DNA of 64,000 nt, taken from assembly GCF_005237295.1 (NCBI RefSeq), contig NZ_CP033006.1:434001-498000 (forward strand). Direction: 5' to 3'. The position numbers and the translations under genes are program-made. How positions within the stretch are numbered: position 1 is the first letter of the stretch; each line of letters begins with the position of its first letter. Under the pieces are notes generated by a model that saw only the letters and a list, made by a program, of their open reading frames with translations, searched no databases and had not been told where the DNA came from. Shown here in pieces: positions 8,932 through 18,535 of this stretch. Origin of the DNA: Buchnera aphidicola (Macrosiphum euphorbiae) (GTDB taxonomy: Bacteria > Pseudomonadota > Gammaproteobacteria > Enterobacterales > Enterobacteriaceae).

Positions 8932-11568
8932 ATGAATAAAACAACAAATAAAATACGTCAAGATTTTTTAAAATTTTTTAAAGAAAAAGGACATGTAATT
9001 ATTCCAAGTAGTTCTTTGATTCCTCATAATGACTCTACATTATTATTTACTAATGCAGGTATGAATCAATTTAAAGAAATCTTTTTAGGCGAAAAAAAAA
9101 GCCACCACCCACGTGTAGCTACTGTTCAACGGTGTTTGAGAACCGGAGGAAAACACAATGATTTAGAAAATGTAGGATACACTTCAAAACATCATACATT
9201 TTTCGAAATGCTTGGAAATTTTAGTTTTGGAGATTATTTTAAACAAAAAGCAATTGAGTATGCTTGGGAATTATTAACATCAAAAAAATGGTTTGAAATA
9301 CCGAAAAATAAATTATGGGTTTCAGTATATAAAGATGATCATGAAACATATAAAATCTGGAATAATATCATAAAAATACCTTCTGAACGTATTATAAGAA
9401 TAGGTGATAAAAATAACATTCAATACAATTCTGAAAATTTTTGGCAAATGGGTGATAGTGGGCCATGTGGTCCTTGTACTGAAATATTTTATGATTATGA
9501 AAACAAAATTATAGATAATCCATTAGATTTTTTAGAAAATAAAAACGGTCGGTTTGTTGAAATTTGGAATATTGTTTTTATAGAATTTAATCGTATATCA
9601 AATACAAAAATTATTTCTTTGAAAAATAAATCTATAGATACAGGTATGGGATTAGAAAGAATATCTGCTGTTTTACAAAATGTTTATTCTAATTATAATA
9701 TCGATATATTTCAAGAATTAATACAAAATATATCTAAATTTAGCCCTCTAAATAATTTAAATAATGTTTCTTTGCAAGTTATAGCAGATCATATTAGATC
9801 TTGCGTATATATTATTGCAGATAATATTACTCCGTCAAATGAACACAGAGGTTATGTTTTAAGAAGAATTATCAGACGCGCATTAAGACATGGACATAAA
9901 ATTGGAATTAAAAAAAATTTTTTTTACAAACTAGTATCCAGTGTAATTCAAATCATGGGAAAAACTAGTGATTTTTTAAAAGAAAAACAAGAAAAAATAG
10001 AAGAAATTTTAAAAATAGAAGAAATGCAATTTTCTTATACACTTGATAAAGGTTTGAAAATATTAAATAACGAAATAAAAAAAATAAATAATAATATACT
10101 TTCCGGTAAAACTGCATTTTATCTTTATGATACTTTTGGATTTCCAATTGATTTAACAGCAGATGTTTGTCGTGAAAAAAATATAAAAATAGATTACACT
10201 GAGTATGAATTATCTAAAGAAAAACAAAAAAAACAATCAAATATCAATAAAAAATTTCATAAAAATTATAACGATAAGATTATTATAAATAATACCTGTA
10301 TTTTTGAAGGTTACAAAAAAAATATAACAAAATCATTAGTAAAATATATTTTTGTAAAAAATAAATCTGTTGAAAATATTAAAAAAAATGAGAATGGAAT
10401 TATTTTTCTCGATAAAACAGCATTTTATGGCGAATCAGGAGGACAAATAGGTGATATAGGTTATTTATATTCTGAAAAATCATCCTTTATGGTAGAAAAT
10501 ACAAAAAAATATGGAAAAACAATAGGACATATCGGAAAATTAATTTCAGGAGAAATTACAGTTAATGATTCTATTTACAGTCAAATTAATGAAGATTACA
10601 GACATTCTATTCAATTAAATCATTCAGCAACACATTTACTACATGCTGCATTACGAAAAATTTTAGGAAAAAATATTAGTCAAAAAGGTTCTTTAGTAAC
10701 TAATAAATATTTAAGATTTGATTTCTCTTATTTTAGAACAATAGAAACATCTCAAATACAAAAAATTGAAAATGTAATTAATATGAATATTCGTAATAAT
10801 GTTAAAATTGAAACTCAGGAGTTAAGTTTAGAAGAAGCTAAAAAGAAAAATGCAATCGCTTTGTTTGATAATCAATACAGCTCTATTGTTCGAGTTGTAT
10901 TTATAAATAATTTTTCAATCGAACTTTGTGGTGGAACACATGCTAAAAGAACTGGTGATATTGGATTATTTAAAATTATTTCTCAATCAAGCATAGCATC
11001 AGGAACTAAACGAATTGAAGCTGTAACAGGACAAAAAGCTATAGATTATTTACACAAAACAGACAATTACATAAAAGACATATCTTTGATATTAAATTGT
11101 AATATTTTCGATATTAAAGAAAAAACAAAAAAACTTACTATCATAATAAAAAATTTAGAAGAAAAAATAATTCAAATACAAAATAAAGAAAATACAAAAA
11201 ATATAAAAAAACTACTTAAAAACATTACAGATATAAAAGGGACAAAATTTTTAGCAAATATCTTTTATAACTATGAACATAAATTATTAAGAACCATAGT
11301 TGATAAGTTAAAAGAAGAATTAAAGAATGTAATTATTATCTTAATAAATATTAAAGATAATCGTTTTACTGTTATTGTTGGAGTTACAAAAAATTTACTT
11401 AATCAAATAACAGCAATAAGAATTATAGATATGATTACAAATGAAACAAAGGGAAAAGGAGGAGGAAGAGATGAAATTGCTGAAGGAGGAGGTGTTTATA
11501 CAAAAAAACTACCTATTATTTTAAATAATATAAAATCATGGATTAATAAAAAGTTACATAAAAAATGA
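8932..11568 (+). CDS. alaS: alanyl-tRNA synthetase
   Basis: The enzyme charges tRNA-Ala and edits mischarged Ser and Gly. The 878 residues match E. coli (876). The catalytic domain shows LFTNAGMNQFK and RVATVQRCLRTGGKHNDLEN with HHTFFEMLGNFSFGDYF. The editing domain keeps its zinc ligands HSATHLLH and CGGTHAKRTGDIG, so Ala editing looks intact, in contrast to LeuRS at 53 kb. The C-terminal domain ends with GKGGGRDEIAEGGG. Followed by csrA and tRNA-Ser/Arg as in E. coli. Confidence 0.98.
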   Translation: MNKTTNKIRQDFLKFFKEKGHVIIPSSSLIPHNDSTLLFTNAGMNQFKEIFLGEKKSHHPRVATVQRCLRTGGKHNDLENVGYTSKHHTFFEMLGNFSFGDYFKQKAIEYAWELLTSKKWFEIPKNKLWVSVYKDDHETYKIWNNIIKIPSERIIRIGDKNNIQYNSENFWQMGDSGPCGPCTEIFYDYENKIIDNPLDFLENKNGRFVEIWNIVFIEFNRISNTKIISLKNKSIDTGMGLERISAVLQNVYSNYNIDIFQELIQNISKFSPLNNLNNVSLQVIADHIRSCVYIIADNITPSNEHRGYVLRRIIRRALRHGHKIGIKKNFFYKLVSSVIQIMGKTSDFLKEKQEKIEEILKIEEMQFSYTLDKGLKILNNEIKKINNNILSGKTAFYLYDTFGFPIDLTADVCREKNIKIDYTEYELSKEKQKKQSNINKKFHKNYNDKIIINNTCIFEGYKKNITKSLVKYIFVKNKSVENIKKNENGIIFLDKTAFYGESGGQIGDIGYLYSEKSSFMVENTKKYGKTIGHIGKLISGEITVNDSIYSQINEDYRHSIQLNHSATHLLHAALRKILGKNISQKGSLVTNKYLRFDFSYFRTIETSQIQKIENVINMNIRNNVKIETQELSLEEAKKKNAIALFDNQYSSIVRVVFINNFSIELCGGTHAKRTGDIGLFKIISQSSIASGTKRIEAVTGQKAIDYLHKTDNYIKDISLILNCNIFDIKEKTKKLTIIIKNLEEKIIQIQNKENTKNIKKLLKNITDIKGTKFLANIFYNYEHKLLRTIVDKLKEELKNVIIILINIKDNRFTVIVGVTKNLLNQITAIRIIDMITNETKGKGGGRDEIAEGGGVYTKKLPIILNNIKSWINKKLHKK

Positions 11569-11699
11569 AAATAAGAAATATTTTGGTTTTATATATTAAA
11601 CATTAAATGCATTAAATACTGAAGAAATTATCAGTTCAAAATTTATTGAAAATATGTAATTAGAATATATTATCTAAATGTCTAATGGTCTACGTTTAA

Positions 11700-11766
11700 C
11701 CCTGTATTATTCATAACGCCAGGAGCTAAAGAGGCCGAACTCTTTTAATCTTTCAAGGAACAAAGA
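11700..11766 (+). promoter_or_regulatory. csrA leader with candidate CsrA sites and hairpin
   Basis: These bases are much less AT-rich than the rest of the intergenic DNA. They hold AGGA at 11721-11724, a hairpin AAAGAG (11728-11733) with CTCTTT (11740-11745) closing a GCCGAA loop, and AAGGA (11755-11759), which is also the ribosome binding site 8 bases before the ATG. TTTCAAGGA..AAAGAATG closely matches the E. coli csrA leader as I recall it. GGA motifs at the binding site are what CsrA recognises in its own message in E. coli, so autoregulation is a reasonable inference. Confidence 0.55.
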
Positions 11767-11940
11767 ATGCTTATTTTAACTCGTCGAGTCGGCGAAACGT
11801 TAATAATTGGCGATGAGATAACTGTAACAGTACTAGGAGTTAAAGGTAACCAAGTTCGTATTGGTGTAAATGCCCCTAAAAAAGTTTCGGTACATCGTGA
11901 AGAAATATATCAACGTATTCAAGCTGAGAAAAAACAATAA
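11767..11940 (+). CDS. csrA: carbon storage regulator CsrA (RsmA)
   Basis: The 57-residue product is nearly identical to E. coli CsrA over its whole core: [33 protein letters not shown] and [15 protein letters not shown]. It is a dimeric RNA-binding protein that blocks or stabilises messages through GGA sites; Leu4 and Arg44-type contact residues are kept. Only the dispensable C-terminal tail is shorter (61 in E. coli). It is far less AT-driven than its neighbours, suggesting strong selection. It lies between alaS and the tRNA-Ser gene as in E. coli. Confidence 0.98.
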   Translation: MLILTRRVGETLIIGDEITVTVLGVKGNQVRIGVNAPKKVSVHREEIYQRIQAEKKQ

Positions 11941-11958
11941 AAAAATTATTAATCAATA

Positions 11959-11994
11959 CTGCATCTTACTAATATTAAGTAAGATGTAGTTTTT
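11959..11994 (+). terminator. intrinsic terminator of csrA
   Basis: A 12-base-pair stem with one G-T wobble forms between CTGCATCTTACT (11959-11970) and AGTAAGATGTAG (11978-11989) around a 7-base loop, immediately followed by TTTTT. It lies 18 bases after the csrA stop. It is the best-formed intrinsic terminator in the window. Confidence 0.9.
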
Positions 11995-12048
11995 GCACTT
12001 AATAAGAAAACAAATACAAGCTGTACTTTTTATATAAAAAAAATATGT

Positions 12049-12076
12049 TTGACTTATATAAAAAAAAAAGTAAAAT
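12049..12076 (+). promoter_or_regulatory. sigma70-type promoter of the Ser-Arg tRNA operon
   Basis: TTGACT (12049-12054) and TAAAAT (12071-12076) are separated by 16 bases. The tRNA-Ser gene begins 33 bases after the -10 box and the upstream gene is closed off by a strong terminator, so a promoter is required here. Confidence 0.6.
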
Positions 12077-12109
12077 AATATCTATAAAAATTAAAAAATT
12101 TTATGAACA

Positions 12110-12201
12110 GGTGAGATGGCCGAGAGGATGAAGGCGCTCCCCTGCTAAGGGAGTATGCAGAAAAATCTGCATCGAGGGTTCGAATCCCTCTCTCACCGCC
12201 A
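12110..12201 (+). tRNA. serV: tRNA-Ser (GCU)
   Basis: GGTGAGA (12110-12116) pairs with TCTCACC (12191-12197); a G discriminator and an encoded CCA follow. The anticodon GCT is at 12144-12146 in the loop CTGCTAA, and a long variable arm (TGCAGAAAAATCTGCA) marks it as class II. It reads AGU/AGC codons. The symbol follows the position after csrA, as in E. coli. Confidence 0.97.
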
Positions 12202-12219
12202 CTTATTAATTTTTAAATT

Positions 12220-12293
12220 GCATCCGTAGCTCAGTTGGATAGAGTACTCGGCTACGAACCGAGCGGTCGGAGGTTCGAATCCTTCCGGATGCA
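12220..12293 (+). tRNA. argV: tRNA-Arg (ACG)
   Basis: GCATCCG (12220-12226) pairs with CGGATGC (12286-12292) and the discriminator is A at 12293. The anticodon ACG is at 12254-12256; A34 is normally deaminated to inosine by TadA so that CGU, CGC and CGA are read. CCA is not encoded. It follows tRNA-Ser as in E. coli, where several copies exist; only one is present here. Confidence 0.97.
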
Positions 12294-12410
12294 AAAATAA
12301 ATAACAAAAAACAATCTCTCAATTAAAAAATAATAAAAAAAGTATGTGTAAAATATTGTATTTGAAAATATTTTCAGAAGTCTTTCAATATTTTAGATTA
12401 GGAGATAAAA

Positions 12411-13961
12411 TTGATACAAGATATCTCGGAAAAAATTGCTTGGTTAAAAACTAACCCAAAAATGCTAGAAGGTATTTTTCGAGGCATTGAACGTGAAACC
12501 TTAAGAATTGAAAGAAATGGAAATTTTTCTAAAACAACACATCCATATTCAATCGGATCCTCTTTAACTCATAAATGGATTACTACTGATTTTGCAGAAA
12601 ATTTATTAGAATTCATTACGCCTACTAGTGATAATATAGATTATTTATTATCTTTCTTAACAGATCTACATTGTTTTACAGCATCAAAAATAAAGAATGA
12701 ACGTATGTGGCCTTTTAGTATACCTTATTTTTATGATAAAAAAACAAATATTCAAATAGCACAATATGGAACATCTAATCTTGGAAAAATGAAAAATATT
12801 TATAGAAAAGGTTTAAAAAATCGATATGGTGATGTTATAAATACTATTTCAGGAATACATTATAATTTTTCATTACCTTTATTTTTTTGGAAAAACTGGA
12901 AAAAAAACAAAAACAATAATACTGATTACGTTTCATCAGGATATTTAAATTTAATTAGAAATTATTATCGATTTGGTTGGATTATTCCTTATCTATTTGG
13001 ATCATCACCTGCAATACCATTAGATTTTTTAAAAAATACAAAAAAAAAATATAAATTTAAGAAAAATAAAGAAAATATATTTTATTTACCATGGTCTACT
13101 TCATTAAGACTTAGCGATATTGGTTATACTAATACAAATATTTTAGATTTAAACATTATGTTTAATGATATCCATGAATATATCGAATCATTTAAAAAAG
13201 CTTTGGAAACACCATCAAAAAAATTTATTAATATAGGATTAAAAGATATAGATGGTAATTTTAAGCAATTAAACACTAATATTTTGCAAATAGAAAACGA
13301 ACTTTATACTCAAATAAGACCAAAAAGAAAGACAAAAATTGGTGAATCACTTTTAGAAGCTCTAAAAAATCAAGGAATTGAATACGTTGAAATACGCTCT
13401 TTAGATATTAATCCATTTTCGCCTATAGGTATAAACAAAAAACAGATACTGTTATTAGATTTGTTCTTGATTTGGTGTGCTTTAATTGATTCACCTAAAA
13501 TTGATAAAAAAGATTTTCTATTAGTTACCAAAAATTGGGAGAGAATAATTTATGAAGGAAGAAAACCTAATCAAAAAATTTATATCAATAATCAAAATGA
13601 AACAAAAACATTAATTGAAATGAGTGATGTTATATTTAAAGATTTAAATGAAATCGCATTAATACTCGATCATAACTCAAATGATGTATTGTATCAAACA
13701 GCATGTAAAGAAATTAAATCATTTTTTCAAAATCCAGATCTAACTTATTCAGCTAAATGCCTAAATTTTTTAGTTGAAAAAGGAATAAAAAAAACGGGCT
13801 TATTTTTAGCCAACAAATATCATAAAAAATTTATTAATGAAAACCGCTTAAATTTAAACCAAAATATTTTAGAAAAGGAAGCAATATATTCCCTTCAAAA
13901 ACAAGAAAAAATAGAAAAACAAGATATATTATCTTTTGAGAAATATATAAAAATAAAATAA
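12411..13961 (+). CDS. gshA: glutamate-cysteine ligase
   Basis: It joins Glu and Cys, the first and controlled step of glutathione synthesis. The 516 residues match E. coli (518) throughout: [73 protein letters not shown] and [12 protein letters not shown]. The start is TTG, with AGGAG at 12400-12404 six bases upstream; E. coli gshA also starts with TTG. It uses cysteine made by the cys genes at 26-35 kb. No gshB lies in the window. It converges on metK. Confidence 0.97.
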   Translation: MIQDISEKIAWLKTNPKMLEGIFRGIERETLRIERNGNFSKTTHPYSIGSSLTHKWITTDFAENLLEFITPTSDNIDYLLSFLTDLHCFTASKIKNERMWPFSIPYFYDKKTNIQIAQYGTSNLGKMKNIYRKGLKNRYGDVINTISGIHYNFSLPLFFWKNWKKNKNNNTDYVSSGYLNLIRNYYRFGWIIPYLFGSSPAIPLDFLKNTKKKYKFKKNKENIFYLPWSTSLRLSDIGYTNTNILDLNIMFNDIHEYIESFKKALETPSKKFINIGLKDIDGNFKQLNTNILQIENELYTQIRPKRKTKIGESLLEALKNQGIEYVEIRSLDINPFSPIGINKKQILLLDLFLIWCALIDSPKIDKKDFLLVTKNWERIIYEGRKPNQKIYINNQNETKTLIEMSDVIFKDLNEIALILDHNSNDVLYQTACKEIKSFFQNPDLTYSAKCLNFLVEKGIKKTGLFLANKYHKKFINENRLNLNQNILEKEAIYSLQKQEKIEKQDILSFEKYIKIK

Positions 13962-13964
13962 TTC

Positions 13965-13986
13965 TCCCATGCTAGTAAACATGGGA
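13965..13986 (-). terminator. hairpin between convergent gshA and metK
   Basis: TCCCATG (13965-13971) pairs with CATGGGA (13980-13986) around an 8-base loop. On the minus strand it is followed by GAATTATTTTATTTTTAT, so it most plausibly ends metK; it starts 4 bases after the gshA stop and could also serve gshA, though no T-run follows on that side. Confidence 0.65.
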
Positions 13987-14095
13987 TACTTATAAAAATA
14001 TTAATATATTCTTTCATATAAAATGCACTTTGCTACTTTATAAAAAAATGTTTTTAAATATTTTATCTTTAAATAACAAGATAATCCCAATAATT

Positions 14096-15235
14096 TTATT
14101 GAGATAATTCATCTATTTTATCAATTTTTTCCCATGGAAACTCCTCTCTACCAAAATGCCCATAAACTGCTGTTTTTAAATAAATAGGCTGAAGAAGATT
14201 TAGCATTTTAATTAATCCATATGGACGTAAATCAAAAACATTGCGAATTAAAAAAATCAAAGAACTATTACTTATTTTTCCTGTTTTAAAAGTATCTATC
14301 ATAATAGAAATAGGTTCGGCTATACCAATCGCATATGAAAGTTGAATTTCACAACGATCAGCTAAACCAGAAGCAACAACATTTTTAGCTACATATCTAG
14401 CTGCATATGCTGCAGATCGATCTACTTTTGAAGGATCTTTTCCAGAAAAAGCACCTCCTCCATGTCTAGCCATGCCTCCATATGTATCAACAATAATTTT
14501 ACGACCTGTTAAACCACAGTCTCCCATAGGACCTCCTATAACAAATCTACCCGTAGGGTTGATAAAAAATTTTGTATGCTTTGTCAACCATTTCTTTGGT
14601 AGTACTGGTTTAATAATTTCATCCATCACAGCTTCTTTTAAAAGATTTTGAGTAATATTTTCCTCATGTTGTGTAGAAAAAACTACAGTATCTATTCCTA
14701 TTATATTTCCATTGTTATATTTAAATGTAACTTGACTTTTAGCATCAGGTCTTAACCAAGGTAGAATATTTTTTTTTCTCAGTTCAGATTGTTTTTTCAT
14801 TAAAAGATGAGCATAAGTAATAGGTGCTGGCATTAAAAATTCAGTTTCATTAGTAGCATAACCAAATATAATTCCCTGATCTCCAGCTCCCTGTTTTAAA
14901 GGATCAGAACGATCTACACCCTGATTAATATCAGGTGATTGTTTTCCAATTGCACTTAAAACTGCACAAGAATTAGCATCAAATCCAGAATCAGAATTAA
15001 TATAACCGATATTATTAATAGTATTTCGGGTAATTTCTTCCACATCAACCCATGCAGTTGTTGTAATCTCTCCACCAATTAAAACCATACCTGTTTTAAC
15101 ATAAGTTTCACAAGCAACACGTGCTTTAAGATCTTGTTTAAGTATTTCATCAAGTAATGCATCAGAAATTTGATCAGCAATCTTATCTGGATGACCTTCT
15201 GAAACTGATTCAGATGTAAAAAGATATTCAGTCAT
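14096..15235 (-). CDS. metK: S-adenosylmethionine synthetase
   Basis: It makes S-adenosylmethionine from Met and ATP. The 379 residues match E. coli (384): [32 protein letters not shown] (the ATP-binding signature), and [20 protein letters not shown], the phosphate-binding loop. The product supplies the methyltransferases of this window (TrmD, RsmE, CysG) and the radical-SAM enzyme MiaB. It diverges from endA, with 292 bases of AT-rich DNA between them in which I see no gene. Confidence 0.98.
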   Translation of the reverse strand: MTEYLFTSESVSEGHPDKIADQISDALLDEILKQDLKARVACETYVKTGMVLIGGEITTTAWVDVEEITRNTINNIGYINSDSGFDANSCAVLSAIGKQSPDINQGVDRSDPLKQGAGDQGIIFGYATNETEFLMPAPITYAHLLMKKQSELRKKNILPWLRPDAKSQVTFKYNNGNIIGIDTVVFSTQHEENITQNLLKEAVMDEIIKPVLPKKWLTKHTKFFINPTGRFVIGGPMGDCGLTGRKIIVDTYGGMARHGGGAFSGKDPSKVDRSAAYAARYVAKNVVASGLADRCEIQLSYAIGIAEPISIMIDTFKTGKISNSSLIFLIRNVFDLRPYGLIKMLNLLQPIYLKTAVYGHFGREEFPWEKIDKIDELSQ

Positions 15236-15527
15236 ATTCTATTTACCTTATTTCAAAATAATTTTATCTCTATAGTTTTTAAAAAATTTAAAATTTTTTT
15301 AACATACAACAATCAAACATAAGATATATTGAGATTTAAATTTTTTAAATTTATAATAAAATCTTACTTCATTATAATATTTTTTAAAATAAAAAGTTAT
15401 AACTAGATATTTATTGTTAATATGTCAAATATAGTATATTTTTAAAGCAAGAAAAAATAACGATATGTTTTTAATTTTTAAAAAAACATTATAAAAAATT
15501 TATTTTTTAAAAATAGAAAAAATAAAA

Positions 15528-16240
15528 ATGATAAAGAAAATTTTAATTATTATAATTAGTATGTTTTTTTTTTATTCTCAAATAAAAAAAACAATTTAAA
15601 AAAAAATACGATAAAAAATTTCTATCAAGCGAAAATTGTATCAATAAAAATACATAAAAATGCCCCGGGTTCTTTTTATTGTGGATGTAAAATTATTTGG
15701 AAACAAAAAAAAGGTATTCCTGATCTATATTCTTGTGGATACAAAATTCGAAAAAATATAAATCGTGCAACAAGAATTGAATGGGAACATGTTGTACCAG
15801 CATGGCAATTTGGACATCATAAAAAATGCTGGAAAAAAGGAGGTCGTAAAAAATGTATTGCAGATACAACATACCAATATATTGAATCTGATCTTCATAA
15901 TTTACAACCCGTTATTGGAGAAATAAATGCAGACCGTTCTAATTTTGTATATGGGCAAGTAAACCATAATATTTCACAGTATGGAAGATGCAATATGAAA
16001 ATAGATTTTCAAAGAAAAATAGCAGAACCACCTGAAAGAGCTAGAGGTACTATAGCTAGAACTTATTTTTACATGAGTAAAAAATACAATATCATTTTGT
16101 CTAAAAAAGAAAAAAAAACATTTTCAATGTGGAATAAAATTTTTCCCGTTACAAAGTGGGAATGCGAAAGAGAAAAATTAATATTTAGAATACAAGGCAA
16201 TCATAATAATTATATTTACAAAAAATGTTATAAAAAATAA
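15528..16240 (+). pseudogene. endA: endonuclease I, broken in the signal peptide at a homopolymer
   Basis: EndA is a periplasmic nonspecific DNase. The body is well conserved: [11 protein letters not shown], the active-site region [44 protein letters not shown] and KWECERE. The only start with a signal peptide (ATG 15528, [15 protein letters not shown]) leads to a stop at 15597-15599, while the body lies in another frame that is closed upstream by TAG at 15557-15559. The frames can be joined only between 15560 and 15597, which contains T10 (15564-15573) and A8 (15584-15591). One extra T would give 237 residues (E. coli 235). Internal ATG 15995 would omit the active site. Either a young pseudogene or a slippage-rescued gene; rsmE follows as in E. 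coli. Confidence 0.85.
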
Positions 16241-16253
16241 AAAAAAAGAAAAT

Positions 16254-16997
16254 ATGAAAAAAAATATACCACGTATATACATTAAAAACTATTTAGAAAT
16301 TAATAAAACTTACTTTTTATCAGAAGAAAATATACATTACATCAAAAAAGTTTTGAGAATGAAAATTCAAGATATATTAGAGTTATTCAACGATACTAAC
16401 TATATTTTTTTTGCTAATATAATATATATTTCTAAGAAAATAATTCAAATTAAAATTTTTAAAAGTGAATTAAAAAATATTGAATCTCCGCTTCATATTC
16501 ATTTAGGACAAGTTATTTCCAAAAATGAAAAAATGGACTTTACTATTCAAAAATCAATTGAAATGGGTGTTAATATGATCACACCATTATTTTTTGAAAA
16601 CAGTTATTTTCAAAAAAAAAACATTAATATATTTAATAAAATGAAACGTTGGGAAAAAATAGCAATTTCTGCATGTCAACAGTGTAATCGTAACGTTATA
16701 CCAAAGATTAAAACCCCTACAAATATTTTTTCATGGTGTGAAAAAAATGCAAGTAATGATATAAAAATTATTTTTCATCCGAGTTCTACATTAACAATGA
16801 ATTACTTAAAAAAATCTATAAAATATATTCGAATAATTATTGGATCTGAAAAAGGTTTTTCAAACAATGAAATTCAAAAAATTATTAAATATGGATTTAT
16901 TCCAATGAGATTAGGACCTAGAATTTTAAGAACAGAAACAGCTGCTCTCGCAGTTATTACTGCATTACAAACAAAATTTGGTGATTTAATAAAATAA
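16254..16997 (+). CDS. rsmE: 16S rRNA (uracil1498-N3)-methyltransferase RsmE
   Basis: RsmE methylates U1498 in the 30S decoding region. The 247 residues (E. coli 243) contain an N-terminal PUA-like part, SPLHIHLGQVISKNEKMDFTIQKSIE, ACQQCNRN and the C-terminal SPOUT knot RLGPRILRTETAALAVITALQ. The SAM-loop motif that is GPEGG in E. coli reads GSEKG at residues 197-201. It follows endA by 13 bases, as in E. coli, but the next E. coli gene, gshB, is missing. Confidence 0.95.
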   Translation: MKKNIPRIYIKNYLEINKTYFLSEENIHYIKKVLRMKIQDILELFNDTNYIFFANIIYISKKIIQIKIFKSELKNIESPLHIHLGQVISKNEKMDFTIQKSIEMGVNMITPLFFENSYFQKKNINIFNKMKRWEKIAISACQQCNRNVIPKIKTPTNIFSWCEKNASNDIKIIFHPSSTLTMNYLKKSIKYIRIIIGSEKGFSNNEIQKIIKYGFIPMRLGPRILRTETAALAVITALQTKFGDLIK

Positions 16998-17355
16998 AAT
17001 AATATATTTTTATTTTTTATGGTATTTTAAAAAAAAGTTATTAAGCATTAAACAATTTTTTTACTAAAATTCAATTAAAATTTTTACAATTTTTTGATGA
17101 AGTAAGAGTAGTAAATTTCTTGAATTATGATTAATTTTAAACTTATTTTGTTAAAAATAATTAATTTAATAATTGAAATATCTCTACAAAACATAGAAGA
17201 TAATATCTTTTTTCTAACAAAATATTTTAAATAATTTTATATATATCTACTTACATTAAATAATATTTAAGATAAAAAAACCATTTCTTAAAATTATTTT
17301 AAAAATATAAAGAACAGAATTATTTTCTACAAAAAGTTAATATTGTTCTACCTCT
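16998..17355. other. 358-base spacer between convergent rsmE and rpiA
   Basis: No open frame of interest and no recognisable protein remnant. A weak hairpin, AGAACA (17311-17316) with TGTTCT (17344-17349), lies just past the rpiA stop and is followed on the minus strand by TTATATTTTT, so it may terminate rpiA. In E. coli gshB follows rsmE, so this may be fully eroded gene DNA. Confidence 0.4.
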
Positions 17356-18027
17356 TTAAGAATTCATTTTTTTCTTAATAGTTTTTATTCCATTTTGTGT
17401 TCCAACTAAAACAACATCAGCACTTCTAGAAGCAAATATACCTACTGTAACTACTCCCGGTAATGAATTTATTTTTTTTTCCATAGATAAAGGATCTTTT
17501 ATACATAAATTATATACATCTATAATTATGTTTCCATTATCTGTTATAAAATTTTTCCGATATTTTGGTATGCCTCCAATTTTTACCATTTCCTGTAAAA
17601 TGTAAGAAAAAGCCATTGGGATAATTTCAACAGGAAGTGGAAATTTTCCAAGAACATTTACTTTTTTTGTTTTGTCAATAATACAAATAAATTTTTTTGC
17701 CATTGTAGCAATAATTTTTTCTCTCGTTAAAGCCCCTCCTCCACCTTTAATCATCTGCATACAATGATTAATTTCATCAGCACTATCAACATAAATAGTA
17801 AGTGAATTAAAATTTTTTAAGTTAAATACTTTTATACCTTGTTTTTTTAATAATGAAGTAGAAGAATTAGAACTGGACACTGCTCCATATATCAAATTTT
17901 TTATTGTACTTAAAGCTTCAATAAAATAAGAAACAGTTGTACCAGTTCCTACTCCAATAATAGTACCAGGATAAATATAATCTAATGCAGCCCATGCTGC
18001 TTTTTTTTTTAATTGATTTATATTCAT
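17356..18027 (-). CDS. rpiA: ribose-5-phosphate isomerase A
   Basis: It interconverts ribose 5-phosphate and ribulose 5-phosphate in the nonoxidative pentose phosphate pathway, supplying ribose for nucleotides. The 223 residues match E. coli (219): [15 protein letters not shown] forms the phosphate-binding loop, VDSADEI and [14 protein letters not shown] carry the catalytic Asp, Glu and Lys residues. It stands alone between rsmE and the tRNA cluster. Confidence 0.97.
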   Translation of the reverse strand: MNINQLKKKAAWAALDYIYPGTIIGVGTGTTVSYFIEALSTIKNLIYGAVSSSNSSTSLLKKQGIKVFNLKNFNSLTIYVDSADEINHCMQMIKGGGGALTREKIIATMAKKFICIIDKTKKVNVLGKFPLPVEIIPMAFSYILQEMVKIGGIPKYRKNFITDNGNIIIDVYNLCIKDPLSMEKKINSLPGVVTVGIFASRSADVVLVGTQNGIKTIKKKMNS

Positions 18028-18213
18028 AATATAAAAAACTATTTTTATTTTAAATAAAACTCTAAATTAGAAAAATAGTAGATTTTTGATCTGATTTAAT
18101 TGAAATTCAATATATAATATTGAATTAATAGTTTTAAATAGCAATATTTTATTCTTTATGATTTTAATAAAACTATTTAATTGAGAAGTTAAAATAAAAG
18201 ATATTTTTTAGAT

Positions 18214-18288
18214 TGGCTGGGGTACCTGGATTCGAACCAGGGATGCCGGTATCAAAAACCGGTGCCTTAACCACTTGGCTATACCCCA
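18214..18288 (-). tRNA. tRNA-Gln (UUG)
   Basis: On the minus strand TGGGGTA at the 5' end (18288) pairs with TACCCCA near the 3' end, with a G discriminator and encoded CCA ending at 18214. The anticodon TTG corresponds to 18253-18255 in the loop TTTTGAT. U1-A72 is the E. coli Gln identity pair. It is the last gene of the Met-Leu-Gln cluster, matching the order metT-leuW-glnU in E. coli, and lies close to glnS. Confidence 0.97.
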
Positions 18289-18334
18289 TTATTTTAATAT
18301 TTTATTAAGTTTATGAAAAAATTTTTTTATAATA

Positions 18335-18416
18335 TACGGGAGGCGAGATTTGAACTCGCACACCTTACGGCGCCAGAACCTAAATCTGGTGCGTCTACCA
18401 ATTTCGCCACTCCCGC
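18335..18416 (-). tRNA. tRNA-Leu (UAG) with G1-U72 wobble
   Basis: On the minus strand GCGGGAG (from 18416) pairs with CTCCCGT, giving a G-U wobble at 1-72 where E. coli has G-C; the discriminator is A at 18335 and CCA is not encoded. The anticodon TAG corresponds to 18380-18382 in the loop TTTAGGT; a class II variable arm is present. It reads CUN codons. Middle gene of the cluster. Confidence 0.96.
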
Positions 18417-18428
18417 TTTTTGGTAAAA

Positions 18429-18505
18429 TGGTAGCTACGACGGGAATCGAACCCATGACCCCAGCGTTATGAGTGCTGTGCTCTAACCGACTGAGCTACG
18501 TAGCC
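18429..18505 (-). tRNA. elongator tRNA-Met (CAU) with two odd pairs
   Basis: On the minus strand GGCTACG (from 18505) pairs with CGTAGCT, giving G-U at 1-72; A73 and an encoded CCA end at 18429. The anticodon CAT corresponds to 18469-18471 in the loop CTCATAA. The anticodon stem CAGCA/CGCTG ends in an A-C mismatch at 31-39. Sequence resembles E. coli metT, not the initiator (which lacks a 1-72 pair by C-A) and not the CAU-Ile species. Confidence 0.93.
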
Positions 18506-18535
18506 TAACAAAAATATTTTCTATAATAGAAATAT

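Noticed and set aside
12340-12375. AAAATATT/AATATTTT stem before gshA as a tRNA operon terminator
   Set aside because: A pure A/T stem of eight pairs is expected by chance here and lacks a clear T-run.
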